Positions 11,494 to 23,156 are shown, counted from the first letter of the stretch. The stretch is DNA of 64,000 nt from Gossypium raimondii (GCF_025698545.1 NC_068565.1:6200001-6264000), one strand, 5' to 3'. Notes: generated by a model from the letters alone, not told the origin. Program-made: numbers and translations.

Positions 11494-11990
11494 AGTTAGT
11501 TTCCATGCAAAGGTGGCCATGCAGAAGAATACATTGCAGGCATTCGAGCCTTGGTCTGCAGGAACTGAAGCCTGAAGCTTAATGTTGCCGATCCACTTGG
11601 TGGTTTTGGTTGTTTTTTGATTATTTTGTAATTTAGTTCATGTTGAACTAAGTAGGTAAATGTTTTGGTATTGATTGATTGAAAAATCAGCAATGTAAGT
11701 TGTACAAGCTAATCTTGTAAGTTTCAATGCAAATTAGTGGTGTTAGGTAATTAATTAGGTGATTACTTGTTTGTTTTACTTGTTGACTAATATATGTAAT
11801 GGCTAAAAGCCTTGTTTGAATGTTAATGAAAAATATCAGCTCACTTTCATTCAATCTCTCTCTCTTTTTTGTTCTTCACTAGCTAGTTTCATTTTCTGCA
11901 TTGTTTTCTAAGTTTGTTTCTTCAGCAAGGCTCGAGGCTTGCTATCCAAGCAAGACCAAAACAGTCTGTTGCTGCCTCTTTGCACCAACA
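11488..11990 (+). repeat. 3' LTR of copia 1
   Basis: Preceded by a purine tract (AAGGAGGAG), the usual plus-strand priming site. The inverted repeat recurs at 11633-11651. Confidence 0.93.
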
Positions 11991-13303
11991 ATTTCGAAGA
12001 CAACAAAGAGAAGACACAAATGTGGCGGTCTGCTTTAACTCAAGTAGCTAACATCAAAGGATGGCACATCAGTAACAGGTAACTTCATATTCTTTCACTT
12101 CAATAATATCTTACCAGCATCAAATTTGAAATTTTAGGCATCAGGTAAGGAATGTGACCTTAAAGTTTCACTAAGCTATTTCATTTGCTTTATATCTGAA
12201 GGCATGAATCAGAACTTATTGGAGAAATCATTAAAAGAGTATCAACAAAACTATGTCAAACATTTGCAAGTGCTCCTACTGACATGATTGGAATTGAATC
12301 ACGTTTGGAAGAGTTGCATTGCAAAATAGGCATAGGGGAGGAAGATGATAGTGTTCAGATTATAGGGATTTGTGGAATGGGCGGGTTAGGTAAAACAACT
12401 CTTGCAAGATTTGTTTATGCCCAAATTTCAAGTCCTTTTGAAGGCAAAACCTTTCTGGCCGATGTTCGTGAAGTTGCAGAGAAACATGGACTTGTTTATT
12501 TGCAGAAACAACTTCTTTCCCAAATTTTTCCAGAGGAAAGTTTCAATTTCTTTAATGTTCATGATGGGAATGACATCATAAGTCGTATGTTATCTCATAA
12601 AAAGATTTTTGTTGTTATTGATGATGTGGATAACATACAACACTTAAAATGTTTGATAGGCAAGCGTGGTTGGTTTGGTTTAGGAAGCAGGATCATCATA
12701 ACGACAAGAGACGAGCATCTGCTACAAATCTACGGAGTTGATGATGTGTATAATCCGACGAAATTGAATGCTGAGGAAGCACTTCGCCTTTTCAGTTTGA
12801 AAGCTTTCAAAAGTGAAACACCTGCAAAGCAATTTTTTGAGCTTTCTAAACTTGTAGTGGAATATGCCAATGGCCTTCCGTTAGCTCTTGAAGTTTTGGT
12901 TCTTTTCGTCTGCGCGATCGATGAAGCTCAATGGAGAAGTGCTACTGAAAGACTTAAAAAGGAGTCCAACAAAGAAATTCTAGACAGGCTTCAAATAAGC
13001 TTTGATGGGTTAGAACAGTCAGAGAAAGATATATTTATAGATATTGCATGCTTCTTCAAAGGAGAAGACAAAGATATGGTAGCCAAAATTCTCGATGGTT
13101 GTGGCTTTTTTGCAGATATTGGAATAGATGTTCTCATTAAGAAATCTCTTATAATAATTGATGAAGACAACAAATTATCGATGAATGACTTGTTACAAGA
13201 GATGGGAAAGAAAATTGTTTACCAAGAATCTCCTAATGAACCAGGAGAACGTAGTAGATTGTGGGAAGAAAATGATACCTATAATGTGCTAATAGAAAAC
13301 ACA
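11991..13303 (+). pseudogene. TNL1 end of exon 1 and NB-ARC exon 2
   Basis: Exon 1 resumes after the copia and ends at 12078 (AACAG|GTAACT). Exon 2 starts at 12202 and is open to 13303. The NB-ARC motifs are present: P-loop GMGGLGKTT, kinase-2 [29 protein letters not shown], and GLPL as [10 protein letters not shown]. The usual MHD motif reads MND here (ATG AAT GAC, 13181-13189), while TNL2 has MHD. After GLPL the residues LVLFVCAI replace FGSFLSGRS of TNL2, which suggests compensating small indels. Confidence 0.92.
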
Positions 13304-13307
13304 GTAA

Positions 13308-13337
13308 GAGCATGCTTGGTTGGGTGTATTGGATTAG
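13308..13337 (+). repeat. Harbinger left terminal inverted repeat
   Basis: About 30 bp with several mismatches in the outer half against the right copy and a perfect TGTATTGGATTAG inner part. Related subterminal motifs (GTGTTTGGTTCAATGTATTG) follow near 13385. Confidence 0.85.
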
Positions 13338-16300
13338 CCAATACACCCCTAATCCGTGGGCCCCACTTAAGCCCCTCTTAAGCAGGTGTTTGGTTCAATG
13401 TATTGCCTAATACACCCCTAATACGTTACGCCCCTAATCCCCGAAATTCTCTGTTTTCTAATCCCTGCCTTCTCCTCAGTTTACATCCGTTTTAGTTTTC
13501 ACGCCCTAATTTGCCCTCTGTCCCCTTATTTGTCTCTCCTTTATCTCCTTCATTGCTTGCTTCGCCTTCGGCCAGTAGCCCCAAATTCTTCTCGAGCATG
13601 CCATAGAGAAAGGCAAGAAGAGAGTTGCTTCTATTTTTCTCTCTCTAAGTAAAAATTTACAAAGGCTTCTCCTTTCTTTCTTTGTTTTCTGTAACAGACC
13701 CAGAAGTTTTAACCTAGTTTCAGGTATTTTTTCTTCATATAAACTATGATCATTTTCCTTGTATGTTAATAACTTAATATCATTCATTTACTGAGGTTTT
13801 TAGCTCTTTTGGTTTTATATTGCACCATTTAAAAAAAAAAGACCTTTATGTTTTTTATTAGTGGGTGATTTCTTTTTTTTTTCTTTACTTCATGATTAAG
13901 TATATAGGCTTTGTTGGTTCGTTCTAACAGGGAATTGGAAGTTGTTTCATTTTGGGTTTAAATTGTTAAAAGCATTAATTAATCAAAGGAAAAGAAGCGT
14001 TTTTAAGGGGGATTTGGGGTTGCATGTGTTCTTCTGTTGTTCTTATTGATTTGTTGTGTAAAAGAAAGCACTTGGTGTTAATTGAAGTTATTTGCAATGC
14101 ATTTGATTGGTTTTATTTTGCGAGCGACTGATTGTGTTGTCATTTAAAGTATGCTAAAGTGAATGGTGAATTGCTTACTAAAAGAGGTGAACGGTTTTAT
14201 CTGTTAAGGATGCAAGTCTATCATCTCTGCTTTTAGGTTCCTCCTTTAAGTTATTCAGCAAATTTTTTTTGACATATTCATCGCACAGACTTTGTTCCAT
14301 GTTTGATTCTTGTTCCTTTTTAACTTTCATTGTTGAGAAAAACTTTAAGATAGACTTCTTTTCATGTGTTTTCAGTGGTACCTACAAACATAGTTGAAGA
14401 AGTAATTAGTGGATTTCTTGGAATAAACCCCGACACCATGAGTTTCTAGTTAAATGCAACCTTTTTTCCGTAACAAAGCTAAGCAGAGCAAGACAATGAA
14501 GACAAGTTAAAAATCATTGAAACCAAATAGAAACTCATTCGTGAAGTTGTATCTGGACCAATGATCTAGACCAACTGTCAGCTGATGAATCCCTAAACTA
14601 TGAAACCAAATAACATAAATTCCTTTAAATTCGAAGTGCTAGTCATCTCCTATTACACATCATGAAATATTCCTATTTAGCTTTTTCTTCTTTGTTGGGT
14701 TATGTTATTTATGTGTTTCTTATTCGTTATGTTATGGGCATGTTGTTTTACTTCTTCAAACGTATTGCTTTACTTTTTCTTCTTTTTTTATTATTGAAAT
14801 TGTATTTTATTTTCACCTCTCGGTCCCAACCTCCTTGCTTGCTTCACCTCCGCCACTAGCACTACTCCCTTAGTCCCTTGGCTTGCTTGCTCCACCCATA
14901 ACTAAGCCTCTTGTATTTACTAAGTCACTGTAAGTTTTTTTGCAATTAAATTATTTGATTTTTTTATCATATCGAGATTAGTATTGAAGAACTATGAGCC
15001 TTTTAACTTAATTCTCTCTAATATGATACTGGCAAGATTGTTAACTCTACCATAAAAAATTACATTACCAGAACATAAAACCAGCAGCACTCCATGGTTC
15101 TAAGATTATAAGCTCCCTTAGAAGAAATAAGAAAGCCTACTTTGATAGCCCCATCTAATAAAACATCCTTCAATACACTCCGCTTCAATTATTGGATAGA
15201 ATATAATTCTGGTAATGTCTTATTTGCATGTAACTCTTTAACCTACTCTCCATCTCATATATATATCGACTTTGAAGGCTTTCTGAGCATTGCCCTTTCT
15301 CATTATAGTTATTTTATTATCCAAGTCATCATGAATGTCCAATCTACTTGAATCTAAAGGTAGTTGCGTAATGATGTTATTTGCATGATTTTGGTGAATT
15401 TTTCGCATTCTTTTATCATGCTTGTTCATGAGTGGATTTAATAAATTATGCATCAACTAATTGAGGAAACTTGCTTACAAATGCATCCTACAAAGATTGA
15501 CCAAACTCATATTAACCATCGCTTCAAACATTTTAATACAACGTTATTCGAGTAAAAGCTATTTCACTAAATTACACGCCCTTCAAATGGAAGTCTGGAG
15601 TTATTCAACTGTATGAACACCATGGTCTCAACCGAAATATTTATTTTCGGTTTAATTTAAACAATATATTTAAACAATATAGTTGTTATTATTAAAGACT
15701 CAAATAATTATTGAATTAATTTACAAGGCTTTTTATATAATAAGCTCTCTATTTTTGAATTATGTATAAACAATCAATCAAGTTCCAATTTCGATGCTTA
15801 TATAATGTCCAAATTTAAGATTAAATCGCATATTTTAATTAAAATATAATTCGTACTTATATAAACAATCAATCAAGTTCCAATTTCGATGCTTATATAA
15901 TATCCAAATTTAAGATTAAATCGCATATTTTAATTAAAATATAATTCGGTACTTATATAAACAATCAATCAAGTTCCAATTTCGATGCTTATATAATTGT
16001 TATTAAATTAATAATATTCAAATTCCTTATTTAATTCAAATTGATTATAATATTATTTTCAAATAAATTATCAAATTATAAAATGACACTCAACCGACAT
16101 AATTATTCATAAAGAGTTTATTCCTTTTTCAAATGCGTATAATGTTAATTACTCATGTTTTTGTTGCATCAACGGAGAAAATGTTCTAAAATTAAAATTT
16201 ATAAAATCTCATCAAGATTAACAATATCTCAACAAAATTGAATGAATTATCTATTTTATTAATTGAAAAAGATATCTTATACGATATTTATTTTAATAAA

Positions 16301-16360
16301 TTTGCATCTCTAAAGTGTGAGGGGATTGATACTGAGTTCTAATTTTAATATGGTGCAGTA
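13338..16360 (+). other. Harbinger 5' non-coding region
   Basis: About 3 kb before the transposase ATG with no convincing coding frame. The first part (13440-13740) is pyrimidine-rich and could be a 5' untranslated region: CTGTAACAG and TTTCAG|GTATTT look like splice-site contexts. This is inference only. The open frames at 13506-13787 and 14662-14859 have no recognisable domain. Confidence 0.4.
15771..16000. repeat. Tandem repeat, period about 95 bp, about 2.4 copies
   Basis: Copies of CAATCAATCAAGTTCCAATT begin at 15771, 15866 and 15962. Each continues with TCGATGCTTATATAAT; the first two carry the full unit. Confidence 0.85.
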
Positions 16361-17756
16361 ATGACTCGTCTGCCCTTAATTGCACAAAGTGTGAGGCGTA
16401 AAAGAATCGGTGCTGCATTGACAATTTGGTTGGAAATCTGTAGAATCGCGATTTGGTTCTTATTTAGAATGGGTGCCAGCCTTAGCCTACATACTTATAG
16501 ACCAAGGATTAGGTCCTATACCGTAGATTTTTATGCACAACGGGATTATGTGAAGAGGCTTGTATATACTAGTGACGAGACTTGTATTGAACAAGTTAGG
16601 ATGAATAGAACTGCCTTTTTTAAACTATGTGAGATGTTAGAATCGATAGGGGGATTGAAGTCGTCAAGGTTCATGCTTGTTGATGAGCAAGTAGCAATGT
16701 TTTTACATATCATCTCCTATCACCTTAAAAATCGAGTTATCAAGCATCACTTTAGAAGGTCCGGGGAAACTGTAAGCAGAGCATTTCATAGTGTTTTAAT
16801 TGCTGTCATACGCTTACAAGATGTCTTATTTAAAAAGCCGGAGCCAATTACAGCCGATTCTTCTGACACAAGGTGGAAATGGTTTAAGGTATTAGACTGA
16901 GTTTTATATATAGCTTGTACAACATTTAGTTGACTTAGAATTAAATTAGTATTCTAACTCAAGGTTTTATATCATGTCATATAGAATTGCTTAGGTGCTC
17001 TTGATGGAACCCACATCAAGATTAGGGTGCCAACAGTTGATAAACCTAGATATCGAACCCGAAAAGGTGACATAGCAACAAATATGCTAGGTGTTTGTAC
17101 ACCTGAGATGCAATTTGTTTATGTTCTTCCTGGTTGGGAAGGTTCAGTTGCCGATGGACAGGTGCTTCGAGATGCCATTAGTAGAAGACATGGACTAAAA
17201 GTTCCTCATGGTACAGTGCATAGTTAGAGGAATTTGAATTATTCATTAAGATCAAACTTTGTTAGCTGAATTAATCATTTTTTAAAAAATTTATTTTATA
17301 GGTTGTTATTATCTAGTTGATGCTGGATACACAAATTGTGAGGGATTTCTTGCACCATTTAGAGGACAGCGATATCATCTGAACGAGTGGCGTCAGGGTT
17401 ATCAACCAAGTTCTCCGCAAGAGTTTTTTAATATGAAACATGCCTCTGCACGTAATGTCATTGAAAGATGCTTTGGCTTATTAAAACTTAGATGGGGAAT
17501 ACTTAGGAGTCCATTGTTTTATCCTGTAAGGGTGCACAATAGAATTATTATTGCATGTTGTTTGCTCCATAATTTTATTCGAACCCATATGAGTATTGAT
17601 CCCATTGAAGCGGAGGTGGGAGAAGGATTACCTACTAATGTGGTAGATGACGATGAACCGAATATCACAAATATTCATCCATCGGATGCTTGGGCAACTT
17701 GGAGGATGGAACTAGCCAACCAAATGTTCGATGAATGGCAAGCATCTAGAAATTAG
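16361..17756 (+). CDS. Harbinger DDE transposase, three exons, apparently intact
   Basis: Model: 16361-16888, 16985-17210 and 17302-17756, with donors AAG|GTATTA and ATG|GTACAG and acceptors ATATAG|AATTGC and TTATAG|GTTGTT. It gives 402 residues, a usual size for PIF-type transposases. The first exon carries the N-terminal region common in plant Harbinger transposases (RNRTAFFKLCEML-like, HHFRRSGETVSRAF). The catalytic triad is visible: Asp in CLGALDGTHIKI (exon 2), Asp in YYLVDAGYTN and Glu in ARNVIERCFGLLKLRWGIL (exon 3). No internal stop is seen. The product would cut and integrate the element through its terminal repeats, with the Myb-like partner binding DNA. The start could lie further upstream if there is a 5' exon. 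Confidence 0.88.
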
Positions 17757-18025
17757 TTAGGTTTAGGGACAAATTGAGTTTGAATTGATTTGTTGATGTT
17801 ATTTTATGTATCTAGTTTATGAAACTTTGGTGGTCTTTGATTAAAATTCTGTATTGTACTAAACTTTGTTGAATTATAATTTAATTATCTTTTCATTCAG
17901 CATGTGTTATAAATTTAAATTTAGTATTGAACTACTGATATAATATTATAAACTGTTCACCTTTTGATTCATGATATTCAAAATAGTAAATAATGTTAAT
18001 TTGTTTTTTTTTTCTTAAGAACAAT
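17757..18025 (+). other. Spacer between the two Harbinger genes
   Basis: AT-rich, 269 bp, no coding signal. It presumably holds the transposase 3' end and the promoter of the second gene. Both genes are on the same strand. Confidence 0.4.
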
Positions 18026-19081
18026 ATGTCAGGTGTTCCACCAATGGGTGCTTCTTCTCAAGCTTCTCGAGGAAGCAAAAGAAAATGGGTTCCAGAAGAG
18101 GATGCAGCCTTGGTTTCTTGCATGGTGGATTTGCACAATGTAGGAACATTTAATGCTGATACCGGGTTCAAAGTCGGTTATTTGAACGAGCTAGAGAAAA
18201 TGCTAGAAAAGGCTTTACCAAGAGCAATGTTGAAGGCGAAACCAAATATTGAATCTCAATTAGGTGCCCAAAAGGAATGGTCATTGCTCACGACATGCTT
18301 AATGGCCAAAACAATGATGGTTTTGGTTGGGACGAGCATAAGCGACTCGTTGTTCTTTGAAGATGCGATTTGGGAATCATATGTAAAGGTAAAATGTATT
18401 TCAAGTATTTATTTGTTTTTTACAAAACTTATAACTAATATGATTTCCTCATTTTTTTTAGAGTCACAAAGAAGCCTCTCAGTTCAGACATCGTTCTTTC
18501 CCTTACTACAACCAGCTTACTGCGATATACGCAAGAGATCGGTGATGGAAAGACGCTTAAACAATCTTGATGTTCTTGAAGAAATACATCGAGGATGAAC
18601 GTACTACGAGATATGAATGAAGAGAGAAACACATTCTATGATGCAAGTCGACGTCTCTTTAGACGACATGGATGTTTCTGGTACAGATCCGCGAGGAGAT
18701 AGAGACCAAGGGGGTTCCTCATCTTCAAACAAGAGAAAGAAGAAATCTGATGCTCGTGATAATGTGTATTCTTCATTTGAGGAGGCTGCCACCTTGTTGG
18801 GGGAAAAAATCCAGGTCGTTGGCGATCAAATCAGTAGGAGTATTGCCTCCGAGGTGGTAGTTCAACAGAAGTCAGAAGAAAAGATGGAAGAGAAAGCTTC
18901 AAATTTATATTCAGCCTTATGGTCAATTGAAGGTTTAACCGACGATCAGCGGTATGATGCTTTGAGTAAAATTCCCGATCATCCAACTCAAATGATCGTT
19001 TTCTTTAGTTTAGCTTCATGTTCGATTGGAATGGGTCAAGATTTCTTTCTCACCATTAAATATCAATGTTCAAACTTTTGA
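18026..19081 (+). pseudogene. Harbinger Myb/SANT-like DNA-binding protein, frame-damaged
   Basis: The ATG at 18026 begins MSGVPPMGASSQAS, followed by KRKWVPEEDAALVSCMVDLH, the Myb/SANT-like domain that partners PIF transposases. Exon 1 ends at 18388 (AAG|GTAAAA) and exon 2 starts at 18462 (SHKEASQFRHRSF). From about 18278 to 18355 the expected peptide (HDMLNGQNNDGFGWDEHKR) is in another frame, flanked by a one-base loss and a one-base gain. In exon 2 the frame changes again near 18540 and 18575. The C-terminal block at 18617-19081 (SNKRKKKSDARDNVYSSFEE, then TDDQRYDALSKIPDHPTQM) is open. As read, no full-length product forms. Confidence 0.75.
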
Positions 19082-19819
19082 TGTTGTAAAACTATATAAC
19101 ATATGGATTATGATGTACAATTTCATTTTCATCTAACTTTTCTTAGTATAAGTTAATTATGTTTATGCGAATATAATTCTCAAGTTATATATTGATTTTA
19201 GTAAATTCATAAGAACATTTTATGAAATTATATTTAATAATAATTATTTTAAATTGTATTAAATCATATATTTTAATTAAAATATATTTAATATTAATTA
19301 TTTCAAATTTTCATTTATAGTATCATATATTATGATTTGAGTAAATTCATATAAGAATATGAATTATTAAGAATTTTATTAAATTATATATTTTAATTAT
19401 AATATATTTAATAATAATTATGTTTAAATATGATTAAATTATTTATTATTGATATTAATAATCTTATTAAAATTTAAATAACAATAACAATAATAATTTA
19501 CCAAAACAAATTTCTGCTAATTATAAGAATTTTATTAAATTATATATTTTAATTAAAATATATTTAATAATAATTATGTTTAAATATGATTAAAATATTT
19601 ATTACTGATAATAAAATCTTATTAAAATTTAAATAACAATAACAATAATCATTTACCAAAACAAATTTATGGTAAGGGTATTCTAGTCATTTTAGTTTTT
19701 TCCATTATGCTATTACACCTCTATTCCATTCAACCAAACACAAGATTACTATTACGCCTCTATTCCATTACATTCAACCAAACAGTTGATTTGCTATTAC
19801 ACCTCTAATCCAATATACC
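19082..19819. repeat. Harbinger 3' AT-rich region with duplicated blocks
   Basis: The block AAGAATTTTATTAAATTATA with its downstream AACAATAACAATAAT tail occurs at 19369 and again at 19525 (period about 156 bp). A more diverged copy lies near 19210. The last 130 bp repeat ATTACRCCTCTATTCCATT-type motifs facing the terminal repeat. Confidence 0.7.
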
Positions 19820-19850
19820 TCTAATCCAATACAGCGAACCAAACACACCC
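19820..19850 (-). repeat. Harbinger right terminal inverted repeat
   Basis: It ends CCAATACAGCGAACCAAACA + CACCC next to TAA (19851-19853) and is inverted relative to 13308-13337. Confidence 0.85.
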
Positions 19851-20186
19851 TAAGTCTTCAAGTAAATATTAGTATTAAGTGCTACATTTGGTAGGGGTAT
19901 TATTATTTTTTGCTTATTTAAGTATAGGAGTTAACTATAAATTAGTTATAATTGATAATTTTTAGCCACTCACATAATTTGTTTGTCACAAAGGGAGGTA
20001 TAACTTTTTCTTATATTGAAGAGGTCTTATTTACTTATTATTTGTAAATTTGCACTAATTGTTTGTATTTTATATTTAATTATATAAGCTTTTTCTATTA
20101 CTCTAGTAACTAAACTTGTCATAGCTGTTATATGCCGAGTTGAGCCATTAAATTTATTATTAATTGTCGATTACTCTGATTTTCAG

Positions 20187-21741
20187 GCTACGGAAGCTGT
20201 TCAAGGAATAGTCTTGGATTATACCGGGTACAAATTCATACATCTATCTGTTTATTTGTAGTTGATTACTCTGTATTTTTTGGAGGCCATTCATCATTTG
20301 CCCTTGGTTATCAGCGAACAAAATAAGACCTGGACTTTGAGTGCTGATGCCTTCTTGAAGATGAAAAGGTTAAGATTGCTCAGGTTCTTCAATGCCCCAA
20401 ATTCTCGTGATATTAACTATCTTAGCAACGAGTTAAGACTTTTGGAGTGGCATGGGTATCCTTTCAAATCCTTCCCTTCAAGCTTCCAACCAGAAAAGCT
20501 TGTTGCACTTCTTCTGCCTTATAGCTGCATTCAAAAATTATGGAAGCCAGACATGGTAGGAATTACATTGTTTTATCAATTATTTGCCTAACACAGATAG
20601 CGGAAGTAACAAAAAAAATGACATTTCAATTCTTTGTTTTTCTATTGTTTTTTTCCAGCAGCCTTTGCATAAGTTAAATTGGTCGACCTCAAATTCTCTA
20701 GAAATCTTGTGAAAGCACCAGATTTCAGAATGGTCCCAAACCTTGAAAGTTTGGTTTTGGAAGGTACTGGAATAGCAGATTTTCATCCAAGCATCAGGTT
20801 TCTAAGGAGGCTTAAGCTTTTGAATTTAAGAAACTGCAAAAGCCTTAGGAGTTTCCCATCCGAAATTGGAAAGCAATCTCTTGAAACATTAATTCTTTCA
20901 GGTTGTTCAAATATAAAATGGATTCCAGAGGTTGTGGGAGAAATGGAGTGTTTGAAAAAGCTTCATTTAGATGGGACTGGTATTAACGAACTTCCCTCTT
21001 CAATTGGACATCTCAGGAGTCTTGTGTTGTTAAATCTGAAAGATTGTTGAAAGCTTGAGAATCTCCCAAGCAGCATAGGTGGTTGTGAATTCCTCACAAC
21101 TCTTGTTCTCTCTGGTTGCTCTAAGCTTGAAAATTTGCCAGAGAATTTGCAGCAAATAAAATCTTTGGAGAAACTTGACTTGAGTGGAATTGCCATAACA
21201 ACACCGCCGTCCTTCATTTTTCATATGAAAAATCTGAAGTTTTTATCTTTTCGAGGATGCAAGGGACCACCATCTACGGTACGAGCATATTGGCCTTTTA
21301 TTTCGAGCGCAACAAAAGGTCCTAGTTGGGACTGTAAGAGTTTGAGGCTACCTGCAATTTTGTCAGGTTTGAGTACTTTAAGAGAGTTGGATTTAATTGA
21401 TTGCAACCTTGATGAGGGGGTTATTCCTAATGATATTTGCAGCTTGTCCTCGTTGGAAATTCTACAGCTTAGTGATAACAATTTCATCACCCTACCTGCA
21501 ACCCTTGGTGGACTTTCCAAGCTTACTTCTCTAGTACTGACTTGACTGCAAAAGGCTTAAATCATTGCCCGAGCTTTCAGCTGGCTTAGAATTATGGATA
21601 GATGGTTGTGCTTCATTGGAAGTAGTTGCACCTTCAACAACAGCTTTCCCTTCAGGGGTTAATGGGTACATTTGTGCTGTTAACTGCTTCAAATTGCCAG
21701 AGGATAACAATGCAGTAGCAATGCTGAAGACACGTCTTAAG
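20187..21741 (+). pseudogene. TNL1 exons 3-5: LRR region
   Basis: Exon 3 (41 bp, 20187-20227) and exon 4 (20315-20555) keep normal splice sites and frame. Exon 4 encodes [20 protein letters not shown] and [20 protein letters not shown], the NB-LRR linker and first LRRs of TNLs. Exon 5 (20662-21741) has LRRs such as [20 protein letters not shown]. It has lost one A near 20677 relative to TNL2, has TGA at 21048-21050 in DC-KLENLPSS, and has an extra T near 21543. The donor AAG|GTTAGT at 21742 is preserved. Confidence 0.88.
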
Positions 21742-22739
21742 GTTAGTACCTTTAATTTTTGCTATTATCGCTCCCATTGATTTATGGTACTAGTTTCAGC
21801 AAATGTGTCTTTTTTTGCAGCTAGTAGCAAATGCAAGAACAGAACGTTATAACATTGTCATACCGGGAAGTGAAATCCCAAAATGGTTTAGCAGTCAAAC
21901 GGATGACTCTTCAAAATCTATAATAAAGATGCAATTGCCTCCCAATTTTCTGAATGATACACAGTTCTTAGTGTACAAGCCCAATTTTAACCCTTCCCAA
22001 ACCCATTACAAAACAACCCACCAGCCCAATCCCACTACCCAAAATTTCAGACCCAAATTGCCCAATACCCAAACCCAACTAAATTAACCTAAACCCTAGC
22101 CCATTTTCAGAAAAGAAAAAAACAGCAGCCCCCTAACCCTAGGTGCGCCGCACCTAGGGTCATCCACTTGCCCTGGTCACCGGCGCCGCACGTCACGTCT
22201 CTGCCATCACCGACTCCACCCACTTGCCTGCAAAATCAGAGAAAGAAATGACAAGTAAAAAAATAATAGATCAAAATATTGTAAACATGGCTATAAAGCC
22301 ATAACAACCAATGTAAAAAGGGGATCTTTTTTTTTTCCTACGAGATTTTGAATGAAGAGAAATAGAAACAGAAAAAAGGTGGTTACCGATTTCGATCTAA
22401 AGGTTTCTTTTAATTTTTACTTCTTTTTACTCTATTTATTTTTGTTTTTATTTTAAAATATACGAAAATACAAAAAAAGAATAAAAAAGAAAGATTTTTA
22501 CCTTCGTTGGTGGCGCCGGAGTGCTCGGGGAGGCCAAGGGAGCGTGTTGGAGAGAAAAAGAGGAAACTTTTCAGTTCCGCCGCCGTGTACGGTGATGCCG
22601 GCGCCGGCGACCGGCAACCGGCAACCGGTACTGTGGCTCTCGGCCGGACCGTTGGCCGGATTCTGGGGAGAAGAAAGGGGAGGGAGAGCATTTTCGGATT
22701 TTTTTTGAAAGGGGGAAAATGAAATTTTTTGGAAAATTT

Positions 22740-22813
22740 TTTGAATATATAGGATATCAAAAACGGCGCCGTTTTGGAGGAGTTCAGAAAGCCTCAAAAC
22801 GACGTCGTTTTGA
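22740..22813 (-). promoter_or_regulatory. Putative LTR core promoter with two perfect palindromes
   Basis: On the minus strand a TATA-like CCTATATATTC (about 22742-22752) lies just downstream of two perfect palindromes: AAAACGGCGCCGTTTT (22760-22775) and TCAAAACGACGTCGTTTTGA (22794-22813). The second has a GACGTC core, the class of site that bZIP factors bind. Function is inferred. Confidence 0.5.
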
Positions 22814-23156
22814 CATGGATCGGACCGACCCGACCCGAACCGCCTAGGATCCGCGTGTTTCTGGATAAAAGGGGTTATTTGCGCCCCTGGTCCTTGCGCT
22901 TTTGAGGCTGTTTACGATTGGATCCTATTTTGTTTTTATTTTTCAATTTTGCCACAAAATTCCATTTTTTTCTCGATTTGGTCCTCAATGAAGCTGTGCG
23001 TTTTAGAGGAGAAGGGAAAATTTCCCTTCCAGCCCCTCTATGTTATTCGCGTGTTCAATGTGGTCCCTTCCCTTTAATTTATTTATGATTTAACCCCGAA
23101 TTTCGTTTTAAATTTTTAGTTTAGTCCTTTTGTTATTTTGTTTATTTTCTTAATAA

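Larger units (their letters stand above)
7009..11990 (+). mobile_element. Copia element 1 (Ty1/copia LTR retrotransposon), defective
   Basis: Two 503-bp LTRs (7009-7511 and 11488-11990) bound a gag-pol region in the copia order gag, protease, integrase, reverse transcriptase, RNase H. The 3' LTR starts TGTTAAAG and ends CACCAACA. The 5' LTR has lost the leading T. ATTTCGA occurs on both sides (7002-7008 and 11991-11997) and includes the target duplication. It splits the TIR exon of TNL1 in the same orientation. By eye the LTRs differ at about 6-7 positions, so the insertion is fairly young. It is a relative of the copia at 44047-48886. Confidence 0.95.
13308..19850 (+). mobile_element. PIF/Harbinger DNA transposon, apparently full length (6543 bp)
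   Basis: The left terminal repeat GAGCATGCTTGGTTGGGTGT pairs with the inverted right end GGGTGTGTTTGGTTCGCTGT; both continue ATTGGATTAG. The flanking TAA (13305-13307 and 19851-19853) is the 3-bp target duplication typical of Harbinger. It carries the two standard Harbinger genes: a DDE transposase (16361-17756) and a Myb/SANT-like protein (18026 to about 19081). It lies just inside intron 2 of TNL1, next to the splice donor. TNL2 has no such insertion, so it arrived after the two TNLs diverged. Confidence 0.92.

Noticed and set aside
22410..22797. Overlapping open frames on both strands in a GC-rich block
   Set aside because: They lie within the solo LTR at 21972-24460; the openness follows from local GC content and no domain is visible.
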